Source: Escherichia albertii NBRC 107761 = DSM 17582
GTDB taxonomy: Bacteria; Pseudomonadota; Gammaproteobacteria; Enterobacterales; Enterobacteriaceae
Assembly: GCF_000759775.1 (NCBI RefSeq)
Contig: NZ_BBMY01000033.1
Coordinates: 1-37,572, forward strand
Direction of reading: 5' to 3'
Length of the DNA: 37,572 bases
Shown here piece after piece: positions 19,256 through 27,214 of the stretch. Positions within the stretch are counted from its first letter, which is position 1. Every line of letters begins with the position of its first letter. Under the pieces are notes generated by a model that was not told the DNA's origin, searched no databases, and saw only the letters and a list, made by a program, of their open reading frames with translations. The position numbers and the translations under genes were made by a program.

Positions 19256-20749
19256 TTAACCCCAGGTCACCGCTTCTGGTTTATCTCCTCGGGCTTTCAT
19301 TAATGAATCATTATCAATATCAGATTTGTATTTTAAGAATTTACCATACATTTGTTTTTCAATATCTGCTTTTTTGCCTATCAGATTCATAGTTTCAAAA
19401 CGATCGGTTTTAAGGTTGTATAAATACTTCGGTTTATTATTACGGTCGATGATCATTTTCCAGTCACCATCACGGATTGCCCATTCATCTGTCGGATCAT
19501 CCTGAAATGGCATGTCAATTCCGAAGATTAGCGGCTTCTCACGTTTTAGCGTTTTGTTCTCAAGGACAGGAACTAATGATTCACCATCGAAGGTACGATC
19601 GGCTGGCAGTTTAAAATTCATCATTTTCGCCAGGGTAGGCATCCAGTCGAGACCATAAACAGGCGTATCTGAAACCATTCCCTGTGGAAGATGTTTACCA
19701 TATTTAATAATAGCCGGGACACGGATCCCGCCTTCCCAAAGATTATCTTTACGACCGCGTAATCCATCCGTTTCCCCTGCCAGGTTCAGCTCATAGACCT
19801 TACGTGCTTCACGTGTGACCGGGCCATTGTCACTGGTAAAAATAACGATTGTGTTGTCTTCTTCACCCATCGCTTTGATTTTATCCAGTACCTTTCCGAC
19901 CTGTGCATCCAGATAACTGATATTGGCATAATATTCCCCTGTACCACGCCAGGGTTTGTCTGCCCAATCGCCATAAAATAAATCAGGATGCTGCTTCTGA
20001 TACGCACTCATATATTGTGAGTACATATCGAGGTACTGTTTTGGCGAAGCCAGCGGGCTGTGTACTTCAGTAAAAGCGACATAGAGGAAGAAAGGGTTGC
20101 TATCCTTTTTATTATCCAACCAATTGACAACTTCTGAACTGACATACTCTCCGCTCATTTTATCGGCTCGCGGAGTGGGTTGCCCGTTACGCAGCCAGCC
20201 AGTCGGGTAGACCATGCCATAACGCGGTCGCTCCTTAGCATTATCCAGCATCGCATCTGTGACAAATCCAGCCGTATTGACCAGCGAATAATCAAAACCC
20301 ATATCTTTAGCTTGTGGCTGATCAAGTCGATCGCCACCAGCATTAAGATGTAGTTTACCCATCATCGCCGTGTCGTATCCTTGCGCTTTTAGCAAATTAG
20401 CAATGGTTAATTCATTACGCCCCAGCGCCACATCTTTTCCCGCCGGGATCCATGAGCGAATACCTGTACGAAATGGCATCCGGCCTGTTAATAGCCCTGC
20501 GCGTGAAGGTGAACTTAAGGGAGCAGGAGCATAGTAGTCAGTAAATTTGACCCCTTCCTGAGCAAGCCTGTCGATATTAGGGGTTTTAACAATCTGATGA
20601 CCATAGGTTGCCAAATCACCATAGCCTAAATCATCAGCCATAATGATGACTAAGTTAGGTTGTTTAGTTTCTGCTGCTAACGCAGGGTTAAAAACATTTC
20701 CTGTGCAAACTGCAAGGCCGATCAAACTGGCCATTAATGTTTTCTTCAT
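19256..20749 (-). CDS. Periplasmic sulfatase, Ser-type (type I sulfatase family)
   Basis: Predicted sulfate-ester hydrolase of 497 residues. An N-terminal signal peptide (MKKTLMASLIGLAVCTG..., likely cut after ALA-A near residue 25) sends it to the periplasm. The signature PLSSPSRAGLLTG (77-89) places Ser79 where formylglycine forms. Other family residues are D39/D40 (MADDLGYGD), R83, K132 and H134 (MGKLHLNAGG), H230, D307/N308 (FTSDNGP) and K334 ahead of WEGGIRVP. Ser-type sulfatases need a radical-SAM maturase (anSME/AslB-like), and none is encoded here. It lies 20 bp after the channel gene, so the two form one operon. Base composition is lower in GC than the flanks. The substrate is unknown; sulfated glycans or aryl sulfates are possible. 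Confidence 0.88.
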   Translation of the reverse strand: MKKTLMASLIGLAVCTGNVFNPALAAETKQPNLVIIMADDLGYGDLATYGHQIVKTPNIDRLAQEGVKFTDYYAPAPLSSPSRAGLLTGRMPFRTGIRSWIPAGKDVALGRNELTIANLLKAQGYDTAMMGKLHLNAGGDRLDQPQAKDMGFDYSLVNTAGFVTDAMLDNAKERPRYGMVYPTGWLRNGQPTPRADKMSGEYVSSEVVNWLDNKKDSNPFFLYVAFTEVHSPLASPKQYLDMYSQYMSAYQKQHPDLFYGDWADKPWRGTGEYYANISYLDAQVGKVLDKIKAMGEEDNTIVIFTSDNGPVTREARKVYELNLAGETDGLRGRKDNLWEGGIRVPAIIKYGKHLPQGMVSDTPVYGLDWMPTLAKMMNFKLPADRTFDGESLVPVLENKTLKREKPLIFGIDMPFQDDPTDEWAIRDGDWKMIIDRNNKPKYLYNLKTDRFETMNLIGKKADIEKQMYGKFLKYKSDIDNDSLMKARGDKPEAVTWG

Positions 20750-20769
20750 AATAATTCCCTGATAAAAAA

Positions 20770-21530
20770 TTAGAAATCATAACCAAGCATATAAATCATT
20801 TGATCGCCAAAACCATCGTAGCCCAATTTATTATCAAAATAACGCCACGTCACACTGGCTTTCCAACGAGGATAAAATTTCCAGGCTAATGTTAAACCGC
20901 CATTCAGCCCATTACGGCCAAATTGTTGCTCCGTATAGGCATCATTTCTGTCCAGTTCTATTTCATTCCAGTTAGATAAAACAAATTTCTCGTCAAATAA
21001 CGTAAAAGGTAATACTGCTGTCCAGCCAACAACATAACCATTCCAGCCATTCGTTTGACCATATTTAGCTGATACATAGTCTCCAGATTGGTTATGTAAT
21101 CCAATATACGGTTTAAAAATCCCCATTCACCATTCCAGCCGAGGTAGCCTAAACCGTAAAACATATCCAGATCGTCACTCCATGAGTTATCCCATTGGCC
21201 ATAAATCTTGCCAAAGAATGTCATATCGGAGTCAAAGAGTCTGACATGCGTCATTGCAGAAACCGTATGATTTCGCCCTGCTACAGCATGGTTAAGCACA
21301 TTACTTTCATAAAAGGAGTAAAACTCTGCTTCTTTGAAGTTAACCCCAAAGTCCGCAGTCACTTTCCATACTTCACCACGATGGGTGTTTACAAATCCGC
21401 TATTCCAGTCGGCATAACCCGCATTTATTGAGCCGAAAGCGCCTTTATATTCTAATGAAGAATATGCCGGGAAATGGTAGATAGCCGTTGTCAGGGCACA
21501 TGCAATAAGAACTCGTCTTCTGGCTGACAT
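20770..21530 (-). pseudogene. Tsx/OmpK-like outer-membrane channel, interrupted by a frame change
   Basis: Two reverse-strand frames make up one protein: 21530 to about 21111 (signal-like start MSARRRVLIACALTTAIYHF, then SLEYKGAFGSINAGYADWN...), continuing in the other frame from about 21126 to the stop at 20770 (IFKPYIGLHNQSGDY... ending MIYMLGYDF, with the terminal Phe typical of outer-membrane barrels). Joined, it is about 253 residues of alternating, aromatic-rich beta strands, like the nucleoside-channel Tsx/OmpK family (moderate confidence). The break lies in GGATTTTTAAAC (21111-21121). One extra T restores a single frame (WGFFKPYIG). The same spot is a T_TTA_AAC heptamer in phase, so -1 frameshifting would also join the frames. 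A mutation or sequencing error is the simpler explanation. Confidence 0.72.
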
Positions 21531-21990
21531 ATAAAATATTCTCCATTCATTGTTTTTATGATTCCATCGAAACTAATACATCAGATAATTCATTTTTATT
21601 AAGAACAACCAGGAAAGTATATTTAAAGCCAGGAGTTGAAGCGTGATGGAGATCGCAGAATACTTTTGCAATCAAGTGAAGAACTATCGTGTTTCAAAAA
21701 ATGTGTCTATTTTTTAAATCACCCTTTGATTTATAGGCATATTTTAATCATGAAATGACAATTCAGTTTCAGTATTGCGTATTTATCATTAGTGAAAGCA
21801 ATTACGTCCTCAAGTAATAACTCTCCATTCAGGTACAGCATAAATTTAAGATTTGTTTTACACGCTCCTTTTTGTAAATTAAAAGACATCAGGAAGTTAA
21901 AATCAGTGATACGCTAAAAATTAACTCTACAAAAATGCGAGACGTCTTCAGAAAAATAATTGATAAAACAGAAGTTAATTAAATGCGAAG
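21531..21990. other. Divergent AT-rich region between the channel gene and mokC
   Basis: No coding frame of note. It holds the CRP-like promoter of the channel-sulfatase genes (21609-21657) at one side, and AT-rich sequence leading to the hok/mok promoter on the other. The left junction of the accessory cluster should be in here. No flanking repeat was found. Confidence 0.5.
21616..21657 (-). promoter_or_regulatory. Predicted CRP-dependent (class II) promoter of the channel-sulfatase operon
   Basis: CGTGA-TGGAGA-TCGCA at 21642-21657 matches 8 of 10 core bases of the CRP consensus TGTGA-N6-TCACA. On the reverse strand a good -10 TATACT lies at 21621-21616 with no good -35. The predicted start near 21609 puts the CRP site centre about 41 bp upstream, the classical class II position. 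Confidence 0.5.
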
Positions 21991-21996
21991 TATAAT
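21991..21996 (+). promoter_or_regulatory. -10 element of the hok/mokC mRNA
   Basis: TATAAT followed by GCGGGTGCTTGAGGCTGTC. The TGCTTGAGGC start is typical of hok-family mRNAs, whose 5' end forms the regulatory tac stem. The start is predicted near 22003. Confidence 0.6.
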
Positions 21997-22049
21997 AACG
22001 GCGGGTGCTTGAGGCTGTCTGTCTCAGGCATTAGCTGGATGGCAGATAG

Positions 22050-22104
22050 AGAAAAGCCCCGAGTGATATTTTACCATCAACCCGAGGCCCCCTATATGCA
22101 GAAC
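22050..22104 (-). ncRNA. sokC: SokC antisense RNA of the hok/sok type I toxin-antitoxin locus
   Basis: Placed by correspondence with the known K-12 sokC position relative to hokC. On the reverse strand, GGGGGCCTCGGGTTG... with the later CTCGGGGC gives a stem followed by TTTTCTC, a plausible Sok terminator ending near 22050. The RNA overlaps the start of mokC and would block mok translation, and through coupling, hokC. Ends are approximate. Confidence 0.6.
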
Positions 22105-22305
22105 ACATGTAGAGTGCCTCTTACTGACCGTAAGGTCAAGGAGAAGAGAGCAATGAAGCAGCATAAGGCGATGATTGTCGCCCTGATCGTCATCTGTATC
22201 ACCGCCGTAGTGGCGACGCTGGTAACGAGAAAAGACCTCTGTGAGGTTCACATCCGAACTGGCCAGACGGAGGTTGCTGTTTTCACGGCTTACGAATCCG
22301 AGTAA
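22096..22305 (+). CDS. mokC: MokC, translation-coupling leader of hokC
   Basis: A 69-residue frame that starts at ATG 22096 (MQNTCRVPLTDRKVKEKRAMKQHK...) and shares its reading frame and stop with hokC. In hok/sok systems the mok frame must be translated to open the hok ribosome site, and the antisense Sok RNA acts on mok. The length agrees with K-12 mokC as I remember it. Confidence 0.8.
   Translation: MQNTCRVPLTDRKVKEKRAMKQHKAMIVALIVICITAVVATLVTRKDLCEVHIRTGQTEVAVFTAYESE
22153..22305 (+). CDS. hokC: HokC (Gef) membrane toxin
   Basis: Small membrane toxin of 50 residues that depolarises the inner membrane (type I toxin-antitoxin). One N-terminal membrane helix (MIVALIVICITAVVATLVT, residues 7-25) is followed by the Hok-family tail with the conserved RKDLCEVHIRTGQTEVAVF. 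The frame is intact. In K-12 an IS186 insertion lies directly downstream and is thought to disable this locus; here the downstream sequence runs uninterrupted into hairpins and dnaJ, so the mRNA 3' end needed for regulation is probably whole. Confidence 0.93.
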   Translation: MKQHKAMIVALIVICITAVVATLVTRKDLCEVHIRTGQTEVAVFTAYESE

Positions 22306-22312
22306 GAGCAAC

Positions 22313-22332
22313 GGCGGGGAGTGATCCCCGCC
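22313..22332 (+). terminator. Hairpin at 3' end of hokC
   Basis: GGCGGGG-AGTGAT-CCCCGCC perfect stem just after the hokC stop. It is followed by ACTTTACAGG, with only a weak T-run. Confidence 0.55.
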
Positions 22333-22383
22333 ACTTTACAGGTGCTCGCTCGCATATCTTCAACGCACCCTATTTTTACCCTG

Positions 22384-22405
22384 GCCTGCCCACGGGCAGG
22401 CTTTT
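22384..22405. terminator. Bidirectional hairpin between hokC and dnaJ
   Basis: GCCTGCCC-AC-GGGCAGGC with TTTT following on the forward strand and AGGGTAAAAA on the reverse side. It lies between the convergent hokC and dnaJ and probably ends transcripts from the hokC side. Confidence 0.6.
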
Positions 22406-22412
22406 GGGGAGG

Positions 22413-23543
22413 TTAGCGAGTCAGATCGTCGAAAAACTTCTTCACGCCATCAAAGAAGCTCTTCGAACGCGGGCTGTTGTGTTCGCCGGTTGGGCCACCG
22501 AAGCTTTCTTGCAGCTCTTGTAACAGCTGTTTCTGCTTCTCGTTCAGGCCTACCGGTGTTTCGACAACTACGCGACACAGCAGATCGCCCTGTGCGCCGC
22601 CACGGACAGACTTCACGCCTTTACCGCGCATACGGAACAGCTTGCCGGTCTGGGTTTCGCCAGGCACTTTCAGTTTGACGCGACCATCAAGGGTCGGGAC
22701 TTCGATTTCGCCGCCAAGTGCAGCCATAGCAAAGTTGATTGGTACTTCGCAATACAGGTTGTTGCCTTCACGCTCGAAAATCGGGTGCTGTTTAACCTGA
22801 ACCTGAACATACAAATCGCCTGCTGGTGCGCCGTGTTCGCCCGCTTCACCTTCGCCCGCAAGACGGATGCGGTCACCTGTATCCACCCCTGCCGGGATTT
22901 TAACGGACAGCGTTTTACTGCGCTCAACACGACCATGACCATGACATTTGTTGCACGGATCTTTGATCAGCGTACCGCGGCCCTGACAGTGTGGACAGGT
23001 CTGCTGTACGGCGAAGAAACCCTGGCGCATCTGCACCTGACCAGAACCATGACAGGTCGGACAGGTCTGCGGCTGCGTGCCTGGTTTTGCACCGCTACCG
23101 TGGCAAACATCACACTCTTCCAGAGTCGGAATGCGGATCTCTTTGGTCACGCCACGTACAGCTTCTTCGAGGGTGAGCTCCATGTTATAGCGTAAATCAG
23201 CACCACGTGCCGCACGTTGACGACCACGTCCGCCGCCAAAAATATCGCCGAAAACGTCACCAAAAATATCGCTGAAGTCTGCGCCGCCGCCAAAACCGCC
23301 GCCGCCCATGCCGCCTTGCTCAAACGCCGCATGACCATACTGATCGTATGCCGCGCGTTTTTGCGAATCGGTCAGAACTTCATAAGCTTCCTTGATCTCT
23401 TTAAATTTCGCTTCGGCCTCTTTATCACCCTGGTTACGGTCCGGGTGATATTTCATGGCCAGGCGTTTGTAGGCCTTTTTGATTTCACGCTCTTCCGCTG
23501 ATTTGGAAACGCCTAAAATCTCGTAATAGTCTTGCTTAGCCAT
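22413..23543 (-). CDS. dnaJ: DnaJ, Hsp40 co-chaperone
   Basis: J-domain co-chaperone that delivers unfolded proteins to DnaK and stimulates its ATPase. It is 376 residues. The J domain with HPD (MKYHPDRNQ) covers residues 1-70, then the Gly/Phe-rich region ([18 protein letters not shown]), then four CxxCxGxG zinc repeats ([36 protein letters not shown]) at about 144-207, then the substrate-binding C-terminal domains. It is second in the dnaK-dnaJ heat-shock operon. Confidence 0.98.
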   Translation of the reverse strand: MAKQDYYEILGVSKSAEEREIKKAYKRLAMKYHPDRNQGDKEAEAKFKEIKEAYEVLTDSQKRAAYDQYGHAAFEQGGMGGGGFGGGADFSDIFGDVFGDIFGGGRGRQRAARGADLRYNMELTLEEAVRGVTKEIRIPTLEECDVCHGSGAKPGTQPQTCPTCHGSGQVQMRQGFFAVQQTCPHCQGRGTLIKDPCNKCHGHGRVERSKTLSVKIPAGVDTGDRIRLAGEGEAGEHGAPAGDLYVQVQVKQHPIFEREGNNLYCEVPINFAMAALGGEIEVPTLDGRVKLKVPGETQTGKLFRMRGKGVKSVRGGAQGDLLCRVVVETPVGLNEKQKQLLQELQESFGGPTGEHNSPRSKSFFDGVKKFFDDLTR

Positions 23544-23631
23544 CTCTTTTTATTTGCCCCTGGATGAATGCACGGGCGGAGAGGAAAATCCCCTTCGCCC
23601 GTGTCAGTATAATTACCCGTTTATAGAGCGA
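23544..23631 (-). ncRNA. tpke11: dnaK-dnaJ intergenic segment, matching the Tpke11 small-RNA annotation
   Basis: The 88-bp gap between dnaK and dnaJ corresponds to the K-12 annotation of the small RNA Tpke11. The sequence shows a strong hairpin (CACGGGCG at 23571-23578 pairing with CGCCCGTG at 23596-23603, plus an inner AGGGGA/TCCTCT match). It may be a processed piece or attenuator of the dnaKJ mRNA rather than an independent RNA. Confidence 0.4.
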
Positions 23632-25548
23632 TTATTTTTTGTCTTTGACTTCTTCAAACTCGGCGTCGACAACATCGTCATCTTTCGCGTTGTTTGCAGA
23701 AGTATCAGCACCGGCAGTCTGCTGCTGGGCATGTTGCTGCTGGGCGATTTCCATCAGTTTCTGAGAAACCTGCGCCAGTTCCTGCATTTTCGCTTCGATA
23801 GCGGCTTTGTCTTCACCTTTCAGAGCGGTTTCCAGTGCAGTCAGCGCAGATTCGATAGCAGTTTTGTCGTCAGCCGGCAGTTTGTCGCCTGCTTCTTCAA
23901 CCTGCTTACGGGTGCTGTGCAGCAGATGGTCGCCCTGGTTACGGGTCTGTACCAGCTCTTCAAACTTACGGTCAGCTTCGGCGTTCGCTTCCGCGTCACG
24001 TACCATTTTCTGGATTTCATCTTCGTTCAGACCAGAAGAAGCCTTGATGGTGATCTTCTGCTCTTTACCGCTGTTTTTATCTTTCGCGGAAACGTGCAGG
24101 ATACCGTCAGCATCGATATCGAAGGTCACTTCGATCTGCGGCATGCCGCGCGGTGCCGGGTTGATACCATCCAGGTTGAACTGACCCAGAGATTTGTTAT
24201 CAGCCGCACGTTTACGTTCACCCTGCAGCACGTGGATAGTTACCGCGGACTGGTTGTCTTCAGCGGTAGAGAACACCTGGCTGTGCTTGGTCGGGATAGT
24301 GGTGTTTTTCGCGATAAGCGTCGTCATTACACCGCCCATGGTTTCGATACCCAGAGACAGCGGGGTAACGTCCAGCAGCAGTACGTCTTTTACGTCACCA
24401 GTCAGAACCCCCCCCTGAACAGCAGCACCGATGGCTACAGCTTCGTCTGGGTTAACGTCTTTACGCGGCTCTTTACCAAAGAACTCAGCAACTTTCTTCT
24501 GAACCATTGGCATACGAGTCTGACCACCAACGAGGATAACGTCGTCGATATCAGATACGGACAGGCCAGCGTCCTGCAGTGCAACTTTCAGCGGCTCGAT
24601 GGAACGGTTCACCAGGTCTTCCACCAAGCTTTCCAGTTTTGCGCGAGTCACTTTGATGTTCATGTGTTTCGGACCGGTCGCGTCTGCAGTGATGTACGGC
24701 AGGTTAACGTCGGTCTGCTGAGCGGAAGACAGTTCGATTTTCGCTTTTTCTGCCGCTTCTTTCAGGCGCTGCATTGCCAGCGGATCATTACGCAGGTCAA
24801 TGCCCTGATCTTTCTTGAATTCTTCAACCAGGTAGTTGATCAGACGGCTGTCGAAGTCTTCACCACCCAGGTGGGTATCACCGTTGGTTGCCAGAACTTC
24901 GAAGGTTTTTTCGCCATCAACTTCGTCGATTTCGATAATAGAAATATCGAAAGTACCACCACCCAGGTCATAAACCGCGATAGTACGGTTGCCAGTACCT
25001 TTGTCCAGACCATAAGCCAGTGCAGCAGCGGTCGGTTCGTTGATGATACGTTTTACTTCCAGACCAGCGATACGACCTGCGTCTTTGGTTGCCTGACGCT
25101 GAGCATCGTTAAAGTATGCCGGTACGGTGATAACAGCTTCAGTTACCGGTTCGCCCAGGTAATCTTCCGCAGTTTTCTTCATTTTTTTCAGCACTTCAGC
25201 AGAAATCTGCGGCGGTGCCATTTTCTGGCCTTTAACTTCGACCCATGCGTCGCCGTTATCGGCTGCAATAATTTTGAACGGCATGATGGAAACATCACGC
25301 TGTACTTCTTCGTCCTGGAAGCGGCGGCCAATCAGGCGTTTAATCGCAAACAGGGTGTTTTGCGGGTTCGTCACTGCCTGACGTTTAGCCGGCTGACCAA
25401 CCAGAGTTTCACCATCCTGGGTATAGGCAATGATAGAAGGCGTGGTGCGATCGCCTTCGGCGTTCTCCAGCACACGAGGAGTGGTGCCATCCATAATCGC
25501 TACACAAGAGTTGGTAGTACCCAGGTCGATACCAATAATTTTACCCAT
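23632..25548 (-). CDS. dnaK: DnaK, Hsp70 chaperone
   Basis: ATP-dependent Hsp70 chaperone for folding, disaggregation and negative control of sigma-32. It is 638 residues, full length. The ATPase domain begins [20 protein letters not shown] and includes [17 protein letters not shown] near 194-210. The linker [13 protein letters not shown] is at about 388-400, followed by the substrate-binding domain and a Gln/Ala-rich, acidic C-terminus (EFEEVKDKK). It is first in the dnaK-dnaJ operon, behind two heat-shock promoters. Strong codon bias explains the long antisense open frame on the other strand. Confidence 0.99.
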
Positions 25549-25595
25549 CTAAACGTCTCCACTATATATTCGGTCATCATGTGGTTGTGAGTCTG

Positions 25596-25625
25596 TAATA
25601 GGGGCGAAACATCTGGTTTCAACTG
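25596..25625 (-). promoter_or_regulatory. dnaK heat-shock promoter P2 (sigma-32)
   Basis: Reverse strand TTGAAA within GCAGTTGAAACC, then CCCCTATTA about 13 bp later. This fits the sigma-32 consensus CTTGAAA / CCCCATNT. Confidence 0.75.
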
Positions 25626-25669
25626 CCCAATTTCATTTTTTTGCAGACTCACTCACTGCGGTTGACTAC

Positions 25670-25698
25670 TAAATGGGGTCGTAACCCACGTCATCAAG
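25670..25698 (-). promoter_or_regulatory. dnaK heat-shock promoter P1 (sigma-32)
   Basis: Reverse strand CTTGATGA (25698-25691), then CCCCATTTA (25678-25670). This matches the known dnaK P1 sigma-32 promoter. Confidence 0.8.
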
Positions 25699-25922
25699 GG
25701 GGAGATGCAAAAATTTTTTGTGCTTTTACGCAGAAACTTCGCGATATGCAGGAAAAGGTGAAGAAACAGGGAATTATTGCATTCACAAAATAGATAATTA
25801 ACGCTTTTATATTCATGGAAAAATTGTAATAAAAAGAAAAGATTACGCGCCTGAATATTTTTCCTGCCAGCGGTAAAATGGACCATTCATTCCCCTACCG
25901 CTCTCCGCTAAGAGAATCTCTC

Positions 25923-26327
25923 ATGAAATCCGCGTTGAAGATTTCCACCTGTCTGGCGCTTGGCCTGATGTTGTGCAATACCGCACAGGCCAATAACCAT
26001 AAAATACTCGGCGTTATTGCCATGCCACGTAACGAAACCAACGATCTGGCACTAAAGATGCCTGTTTGCCGCGTTGTTAAACGTATACAACTCACCGCTG
26101 ATCACGGTGATTTACAGCTGAGCGGTGCATCGGTTTATTTCAAAGCCGCCCGTAGCGCCAGCCAAAGCCTGAGCGTGCCTTCTGAAATCAAAGAGGGGCA
26201 AACAACCAACTGGATCAACATCAACAGCGACAACGACAACAAACGCTGCGTGTCAAAAATCACCTTTTCCGGTCATACGGTAAATTCGTCCGATATGGCC
26301 ACGCTGAAAGTTCTCGGCGACGACTAA
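25923..26327 (+). CDS. yaaI: YaaI, small exported protein (UPF0412)
   Basis: A 134-residue secreted protein of unknown function. I use ATG 25923, because a standard signal peptide follows directly ([23 protein letters not shown], cut near residue 23). The frame extends to 25878, but that adds an implausible leader before the signal. Two cysteines in the mature part (LKMPVCRVV and NKRCVSK) could form a disulfide in the periplasm. It is divergent from dnaK, and the N-terminal half differs clearly from K-12 as I remember it. It is followed 26 bp later by yaaW. Confidence 0.88.
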   Translation: MKSALKISTCLALGLMLCNTAQANNHKILGVIAMPRNETNDLALKMPVCRVVKRIQLTADHGDLQLSGASVYFKAARSASQSLSVPSEIKEGQTTNWININSDNDNKRCVSKITFSGHTVNSSDMATLKVLGDD

Positions 26328-26353
26328 CCTTTTAATACAGAAGCCACAATGAC

Positions 26354-27067
26354 ATGAACGTCAACTACCTACATGACTCAGATTTAGATTTTCTACAACA
26401 TTGCAGCGAAGAACAGTTGGCAAACTTCGCCCGATTACTTACTCATAACGATAAAGGTAAAACTCGTCTGTCCAGCGTGTTGATGCGCAACGAATTGTTT
26501 AAATCGATGGAAGGACATCCCGAGCAACATCGCCGCAACTGGCAGTTGATTGCCGGAGAATTACAACATTTTGGCGGTGATAGCATCGCCAATAAACTTC
26601 GCGGACACGGTAAATTGTACCGGGTCATTTTGTTGGATGTCTCAAAACGGCTGAAACTGAAAGCCGATAAAGAGATGTCCACCTTTGAAATTGAACAACA
26701 GTTACTCGAACAATTTCTGCGCAATACCTGGAAGAAAATGGATGAGGGACATAAGCAGGAATTTCTGCAAGCGGTCGATGCAAGGGTTAATGAGCTGGAA
26801 GAACTGCTGCCATTACTGATGAAAGACAAACTGCTGGCAAAAGGCGTATCACATCTGCTTTCCAGCCAACTGACCCGCATTTTGCGTACCCACGCGGCAA
26901 TGAGTGTGCTTGGACATGGTCTGCTGCGTGGCGCGGGCCTTGGCGGCCCGGTCGGTGCAGCCTTAAACGGTGTTAAAGCCATTAGCGGTAGCGCTTACCG
27001 CGTCACTATTCCTGCCGTGTTGCAAATTGCCTGCCTGCGCCGGATGGTTATCGCCACTCAGGTCTAA
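26354..27067 (+). CDS. yaaW: YaaW, UPF0174 family protein
   Basis: A 237-residue cytoplasmic protein of unknown function (MNVNYLHDSDLDFLQHCSEEQLANFARLL). The N-terminal half is charged and helical. The C-terminal part has a Gly/Ala-rich amphipathic stretch (LGHGLLRGAGLGGPVGAALNGVKAISG, about 193-219) like that of other UPF0174/YfjD-type membrane-associated proteins. It follows yaaI by 26 bp and may share its transcript. On the opposite strand lies the htgA/mbiA frame. Confidence 0.9.
   Translation: MNVNYLHDSDLDFLQHCSEEQLANFARLLTHNDKGKTRLSSVLMRNELFKSMEGHPEQHRRNWQLIAGELQHFGGDSIANKLRGHGKLYRVILLDVSKRLKLKADKEMSTFEIEQQLLEQFLRNTWKKMDEGHKQEFLQAVDARVNELEELLPLLMKDKLLAKGVSHLLSSQLTRILRTHAAMSVLGHGLLRGAGLGGPVGAALNGVKAISGSAYRVTIPAVLQIACLRRMVIATQV
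26443..26880 (-). CDS. htgA: HtgA/MbiA antisense overlapping frame (shortened relative to K-12)
   Basis: A reverse-strand frame lying entirely inside yaaW. Starting at the ATG at 26880 (MRVSWLESRCDTPFASS...) it encodes 145 residues, very rich in Ser, Cys, Arg and Leu. This corresponds to the K-12 orphan gene htgA (mbiA), reported as a young overlapping gene with mild phenotypes. By my correspondence with K-12 coordinates the stop here comes about 16 codons earlier. The open frame also extends upstream to 26982. Coding status is uncertain, since the sequence must satisfy yaaW first. Confidence 0.4.
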   Translation of the reverse strand: MRVSWLESRCDTPFASSLSFISNGSSSSSSLTLASTACRNSCLCPSSIFFQVLRRNCSSNCCSISKVDISLSAFSFSRFETSNKMTRYNLPCPRSLLAMLSPPKCCNSPAINCQLRRCCSGCPSIDLNNSLRINTLDRRVLPLSL

Positions 27068-27214
27068 TACCGGACACCGGGGAAAATTTTTATTTTCCCC
27101 TCAAAAGATCGTAGACACTGCCCCATCGGCTGATTATTATGCCGCGCCCTGAAATCACTACAGTTATTCAGGGAAATTATTTCACCATTCATTCAATGAT
27201 GATTTTGAGGAATT

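Noticed and set aside
17607-21990. Intact insertion sequence or attachment-site repeats around the sulfatase cluster
   Set aside because: IS1-like ends and direct repeats were looked for by eye because of the InsA-like domain, but none were found. A computed repeat search would be needed to be sure.
23554-25590. A 678-codon open frame antisense to dnaK
   Set aside because: Strong codon bias in Hsp70 genes commonly leaves the opposite strand open. It has no ribosome site of note, an odd His/Phe/Arg/Gln-rich composition and no recognisable domain.
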